From the NCBI RefSeq assembly GCF_026151205.1, contig NC_087074.1, forward strand, positions 14,221,167-14,285,166: a stretch of DNA of 64,000 nt, given 5' to 3'. Below are positions 11,415-21,258 of the stretch, in pieces; the first letter of the stretch is position 1; the number at the start of each line of letters is the position of its first letter. The stretch comes from Bolinopsis microptera (lineage: Eukaryota; Ctenophora; Tentaculata; Lobata; Bolinopsidae). A program made the translations under genes and the position numbers. The notes under the pieces are model-generated. The model had not been told where the DNA came from and ran no database searches. It saw only the letters and a program-made list of their open reading frames with translations.

Positions 11415-12958
11415 GGCACTATCCGTCGCGGAGTAGAATCCGCGGCGGAGCCGCCGGACTCCGAGCAGACTCCGAGCGGACTCCGGCGGAGCCGCCGGAC
11501 TCCGAGCGGACTCCGGCGGTGCTCCGCCAAAATGTATTTACACTGGACTCGAGTACATTTTGGCGGACTCCGAGCGGAGCCGAGCGGACTCCGAGCGGAC
11601 TTTAAAGTCCGCCGCGGACTCCGAGCGGCTCCGCGGCGGCTCGGCGGAGTGTCCGCCGCGGACTAAGCCACTAGGCGAACTCCAGTCCGCCGCGGACTCC
11701 GGCGGAGTGCTTGGCGGACTCCGCCGGACCTCTCCGCCAGACTTGAATCCGGCGGAGTCCGGCGGAGCTTGGCGGAGTCCGCCAGCTCGGCGGACTCCGC
11801 TCGGAGTCCGCCGGACTCCAACAGAGTCCACTGACTTCCGACCTCCGACTTCCGACCCTCGGCTAAATTTGTCACGTGACATACAACATAGCATTTTGCA
11901 ATATTGTGGTCAGATGAAAAGGTCGCTAGTGATAAACCTTAACCATTACCCTCACAATGTCAATAGTGTACAACTCTAGTCCTAACTTTGACCCTATAAT
12001 GTATAAACGTTGACCCTAACCCTCCACCAAACCGTCCGCAGCGAAATATCAATGTCATTGACTGGTCACGTGACCAAAACAATTTTTGTCATATTATCTC
12101 ATATAGGGAAGCGTTTTTAGTTTTACCCTACACGTTGCATGTGGCGTCATTCGGCCGGATCCCAGCAAGCAAAAATACGTCGACCATCACAGGACGACGC
12201 CAGCCAGCACTCTCTACGCTCTTCGAGCTCCGATCGCCCTGTGACGAAGTAAGGACGAAGCCTGAAGTCCTCAGGTAACATCGACCACCGATTGAAAATT
12301 CAAAGATTTTTTGACATTAAGGTCAAATGTAAAACTAAAATCTTGATGTTGATTGATTGACGACGTCAATTTTTGAGTACAGCGCGAGCGCATGCGGAAA
12401 AGGACTGCGTAGCTAGTCAAGATGTTGATAAATATTTGGCTTGTGGCGCGATGTATTGCTCTAAGTATAGCCCTCTCGCTTGCAGTAGCGTGCGACCGCC
12501 GGAAATGACTTGTGGAACAAGCGCGCCCGCAGCGGCGCGAAAGCACATGGTTAGCTAGATGAACGCGATGTGCCTTGCATTGTAAGATGAAATCTTACTA
12601 GCTGACGCCACTCGCAGCTGTGATGTTCGCTGTTCGTCAGCGATCGAAATTTATACGCGTATCACCCGTTAAGATGTGCCACCCGACGCGCCACGCAATT
12701 TTTCTCGTTGCTCGTCGCACGTCGACGAACAACGAAGCTCGTTGCGACGCGCAATGAGCTGCCAGGCTAGGACTTGTCATACGTTGTATGACCCGCCGCG
12801 CACAAAGTGCGCGGCTCCCCCTGTATCGTCCCCCTGTATCGTCTATAGTGAAACGACCGTGGGGGTCGCAACGTGATACAAGCTAGGACATCGTCCTGGT
12901 CCAACAAATTTTGGCGAGCGCGCCGAGCAATTTTCTCCAAAAATTTAATGAGGGCGCC
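11415..12958 (+). repeat. Left inverted arm of the foldback element
   Basis: It is the reverse complement of 16348-17674 with small indels. The outer 11436-11835 consists of permutations of CCGGACTCCGAGCGGA/CTCCGGCGG. Inside lie a GTCACGTGAC palindrome at 11872 and another at 12065. A 108-bp insertion (12774-12881) and a roughly 75-bp block near 12165-12240 are missing from the right arm. Confidence 0.85.
12774..12881. mobile_element. 108-bp miniature element in the left arm, 8-bp target duplication GCTAGGAC
   Basis: The unit begins TTGTCATACGTTG and ends CAACGTGATACAA (imperfect inverted ends). It is flanked by GCTAGGAC at 12766-12773 and 12882-12889. The right arm has the empty site, with a single GGCTAGGAC. 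An internal hairpin CCGCGCACAAAGTGCGCGG is present. Confidence 0.8.
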
Positions 12959-13185
12959 GACTTCCACTTTGGCTAGGTTTCTTTTTATAGGGGGTGCACG
13001 ATAAAAAATAAAGTTGCTTGGGACCCTGGTCATTAGGAAAGTTCGCACGAGATGGACCTCATTTTCCCATTTTAACTTTAGAAGATTGTCACAGGAAGAA
13101 CTTCTAAGATAGGCATATGATATTTCACATATCTATAGTTCAACTAATTTTGTTTCGATTAATAAAAGTTTTGAAGCATTTAGTC

Positions 13186-13905
13186 GAGGGCAAATTGAGG
13201 CTAACGAGTCATTTACATTTTGTCTCCTAATAACAGCTTCTAAGCATGCTATAAAAGTTTAAACATGTTTAATCGATTCATCAGATCTCACTCTTTCAGA
13301 ATCCAGAGAGATGAGGGAAATTTGTTCACTAATTGAGGGAAAAATGAGGCTAACAAGTTATTACTAATTTTTGAATTATTTTTGAATAATAGCGTCTATC
13401 AAAGTATCCTCTGACCTAAAATACATGATATGGATACTCTAGGTTGAAAGCTGGCCCAGCCGTCCCCTTTTTTCTTCTAATTGAGGGGGAAATGAGGCTA
13501 ACAGATCTTTTCTAATTTTTTAATTATGTTTGAACAATAACGTCCTTTAAACTATCCTTTGCCCTGGTATACATGAGATGGATGCTCTAGGTCGAAGGCT
13601 GGCCCAGCCATTTCCTTCTAATGGAGGGTAAAATGAGGCTAACAGATCTTTTCTGATTTTCGAATTATGTTTGAACAATAACGTCCTTTAAACTATCCTT
13701 TGCCCTGGTATACATTATATGGATACTTTAGGTCGATGGTAGACTCCACCTACCCTTTCTGTCTTTTGATGGAGGGTAAAATAAGGCTAACTATCAAGGT
13801 TTTGTTAATTTCTTGTTCTACTGCTTCTTCGGACTAGCCCTTCAATTTCAAATTGTTTCTGCCTAACCTTTATTCAGTTGAGAGGTAAGATTGAGGCTAA
13901 CTCCT
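13186..13905 (+). repeat. Left motif array: about 145-bp units carrying AAATGAGGCTAAC
   Basis: TGAGGCTAAC occurs at 13196, 13345, 13493, 13634 and 13892, with a one-base variant near 13782. It is usually preceded by GAGGG plus 3-5 bases. Units around 13490 and 13635 are near-identical over 130 bp. Confidence 0.8.
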
Positions 13906-13935
13906 GCTTATTATAATATTTTATAAGCGATAGTT

Positions 13936-14575
13936 TTAATGCTGAATGCTTTTATTTTCTTTCTCTAATTCCACTTTTGACCTATATGACAGCCACTTAT
14001 TATTTTCAAATTCGCACATTACAAAACTAATTGCACTGCTTTTTAGAGCCCTCTCGCCAGCTGTACTACCATTAATTAAGAGGTATTGAATTAAATATTG
14101 GTATAATTCAACAACTTGACGTAGATTTATTGTTTGTGAGTGCATTAATCAGACTGATTTAGCGTTTGGCAAAAGTTTATGATTATAATTTGTTTAAAAA
14201 TATTTCCTTGCGTTTGAGATGCGAAATAAAACCTTCCCTTGTAAAACTTTCTCAAACAGTTCCATTTTTATTATACTTTATAGTTTATAGCCTAATTTGG
14301 CATGATATCAGATCATGTGATATTACATGGCCCCATGGAGAGCATTGCCAGAGCAGTTGGCCAGAGAGCTCCATAGGAGTAAGGGGCCTACTCTAGCCAA
14401 CAGTTCTAATACATGTCCTTCCTCAACTTCATTTTCTTATCTAACTGCTGCTGCTGCTCAGCAACTACTTGACAGCTGGCACAGTGACGTTTGTCTGCGT
14501 AGTGTATCTGTTAGCCTCAATTCTGCCTCAAGGAGGGAAGGTATCCTCAATCCAACCTCACATAAGTTTCGATAA
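13936..14575. other. Single-copy centre of the nested element with two weak ORFs
   Basis: The minus strand 14145-13936 encodes 69 residues containing LRQVVELYQYLIQYLL and a charged end (SKVELEKENKSIQH). The plus strand 14327-14575 encodes 82 residues beginning MAPWRALPEQLARELHRSK. Neither is recognised. They could be remnants of a transposase or of captured host sequence, or chance ORFs. Confidence 0.3.
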
Positions 14576-15780
14576 AGTCTCAATAACCTTCGGGCTACAA
14601 TTACAAGTTTTATAGTGGGTCTATAACATGTTTCCGTACATTAAAGTTAAAATGCGGTCGAATTATTTATTAGCCTCATTTTGGCCTCCTACAAATAGAC
14701 TCGGCGATTTCTGAACTGTTGAGCTTGAAGAGGATGAATCAATTTTTATTGTTGACATATTAGATAGTCACAATACCGAACCTACTCGAAAATATACACA
14801 ACAGTATACTTGTTAGCCTCATTTCACCCTCTCAAAAGGTAGTTAGCCTCATTTTCACGTCGAATATTTGAAGCTATAATCCCAAGGAATTTAATGTGCA
14901 ACACAGATATCAAGTAACTTGTGAGTTGTTAACCTGTTACCGTACATTAAAGTTAAAATGCGGTCAAATTCTTTATTAGCCTAGTGTATCTGTTAGCCTC
15001 AATTCTGCCTCAAGGAGGGAAGGTATCCTCAATCCAACCTCACATAAGTTTCGATAAAGTCTCAATAACCTTCGGGCTACAATTACAAGTTTTATAGTGG
15101 GTCTATAACATGTTTCCGTACATTAAAGTTAAAATGCGGTCGAATTATTTATTAGCCTCATTTTGGCCTCCTACAAGTAGACTCGGCGATTTCTGAAATG
15201 TTGAGCTTGAAGAGGATGAATAAATTTGTATTGTTGACACATTAGATAGTCACAATACCGAACCTGCTCAAAAATATACACAAAAGTATACTTGTTAGCC
15301 TCATTTCACCCTCTCAAAAGGTGGTTAGCCTCATTTTCACCTCGAATATTTGAAGCTTAGATATCGATAAAGTCTCAATAACCTTCGGGCTTCAATAACA
15401 AGTTTATTAGTGGGTCCATAACCTGTTTCTGTACATTAAAGTTAAAATGCGGTCAAATTCTTTATTAGCCTCATTTTGGCCTCCTACAAGTAGACTCGGC
15501 GATTTCTGAAATGTTGAGCTTGAAGAGGATGAATACATTTTTATTGTTGACATATTAAATAGTCACAATACCGAACCTGCTCAAAAATATACACAAAAGT
15601 ATACTTGTTAGCCTCATTTCACCCTCTCAAAAGGTGGTTAGCCTCATTTTCACCTCGAATAATTAAAGCTTAGATCTCGATCAAGTATAATCACTATGGA
15701 TTATACTTGCAACTTGGATATCATGGACGTAACACGAGAATGTTCTTTTTTGAAAATAATGAGTAAATTTGTTAGCCTCA
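14508..15780 (-). repeat. Right motif array: about 370-bp units carrying GTTAGCCTCA
   Basis: Units start near 14508, 14990 and 15364 (partial). Each has several copies of (G/A)TTAGCCTCA followed by TTTxxxCCTC, for example near 14510, 14670, 14812, 14842, 14991, 15150, 15294, 15326, 15464, 15607, 15639 and 15770. Orientation is opposite to the left array, so both arrays face the element centre. Confidence 0.8.
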
Positions 15781-16347
15781 ATTGTCCCTCGCAGTTCAAT
15801 CACTCCTACTGAGTTTTGTGAGTGAGCTAGGAGGTCGCCGGACATCTCATTTTTAAGCCGTATTAATTTTCTATACGCATACAAAAAATTGAATGCGTAA
15901 CTAAAACAGAAATGAAATTACGGATGTTTTAAATTTTTTTTCAAAAACGAACTTTTAGGGGTGTTTCTAATGACCAGGGTCTTGGATTTAAAAAAATTGT
16001 TTACCACTGTTTTCTAGAGACTGTGAGAATTTTCACAATACCAAATTTGTTATACCTTTTTGGAAAGATCAGTGAGTTTCGCCTAGGTGCCATATTTGAT
16101 GGTGCGCGGCTTTTGGAGCAAAAGTAGCTGTAAAAGTCGCGTAATTTGACCAAATTCGTCCAAATTTGACCATTTTTGTCGTATTATTCGGATTTATCTT
16201 CAGTTCCTTAAATGAGATCATTCTGGAAATTGGCGAGGACCTTCCAATTGGGCTTTCACAACTTTCCGAAAAATTTAGTGGATATCGGAGTTGATATAGT
16301 AATAAAAATGGGGCAAAATACGCTGCTTTTAGCTGTAACAATTTTTC

Positions 16348-17674
16348 TCGCGCCCTCATTAAATTTTTGGAGAAAATCGCTCGCCAAAATTTGTTGGACC
16401 AGGACGATGTCCTAGCCTGGCAGCTCATTGCGCGTCGCAACGAGCTTTGTTGTTCGTCGACGTGCGACGAGCAACGAGAAAAATTGTGTGGCACGTCGGG
16501 TGGCACATCTTAACGGGTGATACGCGTATAAGTTTCGATCGCTGACGTACAGCGAGCAGCACAGCTGCGAGTGGCGTCAGCTAGTAGGATTTCATCCTAC
16601 AAGGCACATCGCGTTTACCTAGCTAACCAGGTCATTTTCGCCTCCGGCGGTCGCGCGCTACTGCAAGCTTACCTGAGGACCCCAGGCTTTAATGTTGTTA
16701 ATAGAGATTAGGCGGAATGACAGGCTGAGCGCGGCCCAGTAATTGCAAGCGAGAGGGCTATAGTTAGACTTAGAGCAACACATCGCGCCACAAGCCAAAT
16801 ATTTATCAACATCTTGACTAGCTACGCGGTCCTTTTCCGCATGCGCTCGCGCTGTGCTCAAAAATTGACGTCGCGTCGTCAATCAATTAACATCAAGATT
16901 TTAGTTTTACATTTAACCTTTATGTCAAAAAATCTCTGAATTTTCAATCGGTGGTCGATGTTACCTGAGGACCTCAGGCTTCGTCCTTACTTCGTCACAG
17001 GGATCCGGCCGAATGACGCCACATGCAACGAGTTGGGTAAAACTAAAAACGCTTCCCTATATGAGATAATATGACAAAAATTGTTTTGGTCACGTGACCA
17101 GTCAATGACATTGATATTTCGCTGCTGGCGGTTTGGTGGAGGGTTAGGGTCAACGTTTATACATTATAGGGTCAAAGTTAGGACTAGAGTTGTACACTAT
17201 TGACATTGTGAGGGTAATGGTTAAGGTTTATCACTAGCGACCTTTTTATCTGACCACAATATCGCAAAATGCTATTGGCTATGTTGTATGTCACGTGACA
17301 AATTTAGCCGAGGGTCGGAAGTCGAAAGTCGGAAGTCAGTGGACTCTGTTGGAGTCCGGCGGACTCCGAGCGGAGTCCAAGCTCCGCCGGACTCCGCCGG
17401 ATTCAAGTCTGGCGGAGAGGTCCGGCGGAGTCCGCCAAGCACTCCGCCGGAGTCCGCGGCGGACCGGAGTCCGCCTAGTGGCTTAGTCCGCGGCGGACAC
17501 TCCGCCGAGCCGCCGCGGAGCCGCTCGGAGTCCGCTCGGCTCCGCTCGGAGTCCGCCAAAATGTACTCGAGTCCAGTGTAAATACATTTTGGCGGAGCAC
17601 CGCCGGAGTCCGCTCGGAGTCCGCTCGGAGTCCGGCGGCTCCGCCGCGGACTCTACTCCGCAACGGATAGTGCC
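16348..17674 (-). repeat. Right inverted arm of the foldback element
   Basis: It is the reverse complement of 11415-12958. The GC-rich repeat block is at 17328-17655. Open frames here and in the left arm are mirror images of each other and of repeat permutations, so they are not genes. This arm carries the extra insertion at 16669-16744. Confidence 0.85.
16669..16744. mobile_element. 76-bp miniature element, copy B (6-bp target duplication GCAAGC)
   Basis: The unit starts TTACCTGAGGACCCCAGG and ends GCCCAGTAATT, flanked by GCAAGC at 16663-16668 and 16745-16750. It is homologous to 7090-7175. The left arm of the foldback element has the uninterrupted empty site (complement of CTACTGCAAGCGAG near 12475), which proves insertion. 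Confidence 0.85.
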
Positions 17675-17682
17675 ATTGAATT

Positions 17683-19802
17683 TGTTAAAATACTTAGGTT
17701 TTTACATCTAATGTAATATTTTAATGGTGATAGAATTTTTGAAAGCCATACTGATAGGGCTTGTGTCTGCATTTGTAATCCCACTCGATTGTGTCTGATT
17801 TTGATATTGTTTGAAAGTGCTAAGTTCCGTCTTGTACGCCAGAAAGAACGCTTTATTGGCTTTACAATGCCTAAATATCCTCACGCCAACAGTAGCACAG
17901 CTGCTTTTCTACAGAGTCAGTTTAAGCTATCAAAATTGTTTGCAAATATGACATATTCTGCAGAATGAGCCGTCTGGTTGCTAGCCTTCAGACTATAATC
18001 TTTTAATGTCTCTCAGCTGTACTACTCTGTCTCTTATATAGTACACAGATTGTTGGAGTTGTAAAGGAAGACTAGGTTTTACTTCAACACACCCAAAATA
18101 GAATGTCAGCTATTATAAAGGAGTCAAACTTTTGGACTACCCGCAAGTCAGTTTCTGTGGCCACAATCTGCATTTACTTTTAGGTGGCGTATTCAGCACA
18201 TGTAATGATCATAATTCGGCACATTTTCAATTAAAGTTGATCGCTGGGATATTGCCCAATTTAGAAGTAATTCAATCTCTTCCAATATTGCTGCATATTA
18301 TAAACGGCCACATTCACAGGTGCGATGTGAGTGAACGCTGTGTGAGGGGGCCTTGTGGTTTTTGTTACCAGATCTCCACCTTATACATTAGCACTGTCGT
18401 GTGTTCCATGTTAGACATGATGTAGGATGTAGGATGTGTGTAGGTTGTAGGATGCCACAATGGAGCACCCTCCCCAAACACGTGTAAACTTGTTTACTCA
18501 CTTTTTTCGTGAGTTTGTAATTAGCCTCCCTCCTTGGATAATACCAGCTATAGTCTATACAGCTCTGTAGCTTTTCTATCTTTGTTTGATGGTGACTGCT
18601 GCTAAATTTAGCTGGTGTACATTTTATAGCTGTTACCGTCTTCTCGTCGCTTTTATGAAGATTGCTTCAAAATGTGTGTTGTTGATTCTTTGCTCTGAAA
18701 GTGTAACTGTAATTTAAGTCTGTTGGTCCTGATCATCTGAGGAGTGTGCTAATATAAAATATTTGCTGCACTAGTTTGATACTGATACTGGTATGTGAAT
18801 GCACCTGAAATAGAATTCTATTCGGCCGTGATACTTATTTATTAGATATTTTCATAAACTCTTATCGATAATTTGTTCCTGGATTAATCTACAATAATAG
18901 TGTTGCTAATATTATTATTATTTTGAATATCTTACAAAGCAAAGGATTAATTGGATATTCATTGGAGGATACATCTCTTTCCGAAACGTGAGACAAATGA
19001 TTATCACAAGTAAATCCATTGGTCGATTCTTTTGCGATAGTCTGGCGCTAACTATAGCGCTAACTAGCGCTAACTAGCGAGTAGCGCTAACTAGCCGGCG
19101 AAGCAAAATGTTAAAATTTGGTTTTGCGGTATTGCTCGTCAGTCGTCAGCTGACATTAGAAAGTGTTTTCTGGTGCACGATAACTGGCGTTTACTACATA
19201 CTAGCACAGAGCACTAGTACTAGCTCGACTACATGGTCGCCTTCCATCTGTTGCGTGTTCACGTCTTCGTTGGAAAACGAGCTATTGCAATTACCTATAT
19301 TCGAGCTTTTCATTTATAATTAAAACAGGTCCTTCATATTATGGAGCCAGGGTGTGGACTGGCTACACCTAGTAAAAGCACTTCCATCCATATTTTATTA
19401 TAATACCCATCTAGATGAATGATGATCTGCAAATTGTGGAAACAATCAAACAATGAAATCTGCATGGTCCTGTTATTACAATGGCAAGGTCAGGCCAGGT
19501 ATAGATTATTATGCGGGTGGGAGATAGTTCATCTCGCCATTCTTCTTCTTCAATCATATCATTAACAAATAACTTATATATCAAAAGAGACACGTTCATG
19601 CATGTTCAGGCTGGGAATTTACTAGGTATATTTATATAAATTAAAAGAAATTCCCAGCATATAAACATGTCTCTTATATCTTTTTAGATATAACTTTATA
19701 AGTATCTCCAGTCTCCACCTAGAAAGCACATACCTACTATTTGTGTATGAAATAGTTCGTTGTGTGCTTTCTGTGGGGATATAAACCACGGCTTTCATAT
19801 AC
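17683..19802. other. Intergenic DNA with a short TAGCGCTAAC minisatellite
   Basis: A cluster of TAGCGCTAACTA repeats lies at about 19050-19095. An ORF at 18132-18425 lacks exon character and homology that I can see. Nothing else is callable. Confidence 0.45.
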
Positions 19803-19804
19803 TA

Positions 19805-21256
19805 CAGGGTGGCCCAAAAGTGACTACCCACACGCAACCTCTTAATAACTAACGTAATTCGTCTCCAAATTGCACCAAAATTTCAGAGATTATAGATATG
19901 GTTCAAACTTAGATTTCTTGAAAGTTTCGTAAGCCACGCCCAATTACAGTGGGCGTGGCGTGACACTCCCTCTTTTTTACTATTTTCTTCATAAAATGAG
20001 AACACTTTGAGCTAATAACTCCAAATTTTTTGCACACATTTGGCTTGATAATTTAAGACATTTCCCAAAGTTTCAAGTTCATTGTTTAAAATTTGGCTGA
20101 GTTATGTCCATTTCAAAATTCATCGGATACGTGATCCGAGCACTCAGTCAGTGATCTCTGCACTCAATCAGTAATCTCGTCACCCAATCTGATCAAGAGT
20201 AAGGCGTTAGCGTGTATTAATGAGGTTCATTAGGCTTTACCAAACATACTGAGGAGATGACGACCTGATCATGATTGATTGGATACCGATAATGACTTTG
20301 CTAGACAGGAAAACACCAAATTCTTCGTAAAAGTAAGGTCCTAGGATTCCACGAGAACTGATGGCGCACCAGATCGTGACCTTTTCAGGAAAATCAGGAA
20401 TCACGGTCTAAAAGTTAGTGTTTCTTTGTGATCCGATAGGCCCGGTTAGAAAGATCTCGCTTTAGGATTCGTTGAAGGAATGCTCTGCTGAGGTCTAAGG
20501 CAGGAGCTCGTTTTCGGGTGCCAATTTTAGGTGTATCCATCACGTCACAAACAACCATTGTGATGTTTTCTTCGGTCCTCGCAGTTCGTCTTTTGCAGAA
20601 AAAGTGAACTTGATCTTGTGATGCATATCAAAGCAGCTTTTCCGGCAAGGGGATGGTCGGTTGAATTTCATTTAAAATTGTCGTTTAAGCTGAGGGCAGA
20701 ACTCCCCATTCTCTTTGTTCAGGTAGACAAACAATCGTTGTTCCGCAGTATAGGCAGGATAGTGAACCATTTTCGATGATTCAATGGATAGTTCATTCCT
20801 TTTTATAGATTGTAAGGAACGAACCTGTGACTAGCAGGGCTAACAAGCCCTGCAACCAATCAAGCGGTGCATGTGAGCCAAACAGGCCATTAACCAAGTG
20901 CAGAGATCACTGACTGAGTGCTCGGATCACGTGTCCGATGAATTTTGAAATGGTCATAACTCAGCCAAATTTTAAACAATGAACTTGAAACTTTGGGAAA
21001 GGTTTTAAATTATCAAGCCAAATGTGTGCAAAAAATTTGGAGTTCTTAGCTTAAAGCGTTCTCATTTTATGAAGACAATAGTGAAAAAGAGGGAGTGTCA
21101 CGCCACGCCCACTGTAATTGGACGTGGCTTACAAAACTTTCAGGAAATCTAAGTTTGACCCATATCTATAATCTCTGAAATTTTGGTGCAATTTGAAGAC
21201 GAATAACGTGAGTTATTAAAAGGTTGCGTGTGGGTAGTCACTTTTGGGCCACCCTG
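19805..21256. mobile_element. Tc1/mariner-superfamily transposon, 1452 bp, TA duplication
   Basis: The ends are CAGGGTGGCCCAAAAGTGAC and its complement, flanked by TA (19803-19804 and 21257-21258). Terminal inverted repeats extend about 330 bp with mismatches and include CACGCCCANTGTAATTGG blocks. The interior carries a decayed transposase on the minus strand. Length and ends are typical of mariner-type elements. Confidence 0.88.
20210..20770 (-). pseudogene. Decayed mariner-type transposase
   Basis: Starting at ATG 20770-20768 the translation gives an HTH-type start (MVHYPAYTAEQRLFVYLNK). Then, across frameshifts and stops, come FNRPSPCRKS, RILKRDLSNRAYRITKKH and finally DFPEKVTIWCAISSRGILGP, which matches the WCAIS..GILGPYF segment of DDE transposases. 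The stretch that should hold the first catalytic aspartates is missing or unreadable. The element cannot encode its own transposase. Confidence 0.75.
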
Positions 21257-21258
21257 TA

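Larger units (their letters stand above)
13022..15981. mobile_element. 2.96-kb element nested in the foldback element
   Basis: Termini are GACCCTGGTCATTAG and its exact complement, flanked by TTGG (13018-13021 and 15982-15985) or, if the terminal G is not counted, by CTTGG. The left part carries tandem units with TGAGGCTAAC, and the right part carries tandem units with the complement GTTAGCCTCA. The centre (13905-14508) is single copy. No transposase was recognised, and the superfamily is unknown. Confidence 0.72.
11415..17674. mobile_element. 6.26-kb foldback-type DNA transposon, 8-bp target duplication ATTGAATT
   Basis: ATTGAATT flanks the unit exactly (11407-11414 and 17675-17682). The termini are GGCACTATCCGTCGCGG and its complement. 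Inverted arms extend about 1.54 kb on the left (to about 12958) and 1.33 kb on the right (from about 16348). Each arm begins with 300-400 bp of GC-rich short repeats and then carries moderately complex sequence. The arms contain no transposase ORF. Very long arms with internal repetition and an 8-bp duplication recall Foldback/Galileo elements of the P superfamily (established for those), but the family is not assigned. The original internal region was only about 420 bp before a second element inserted. Confidence 0.88.

Noticed and set aside
11387-11979. Ser/Arg/Glu-rich ORFs in several frames, mirrored at 17272-17663
   Set aside because: They follow permutations of the GC-rich repeat in the inverted arms and are mirror images, so not genes.
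16069-16506. 145-codon minus ORF
   Set aside because: Lies in the right inverted arm and adjacent internal DNA; its start mirrors a frame of the left arm and no domain is visible.
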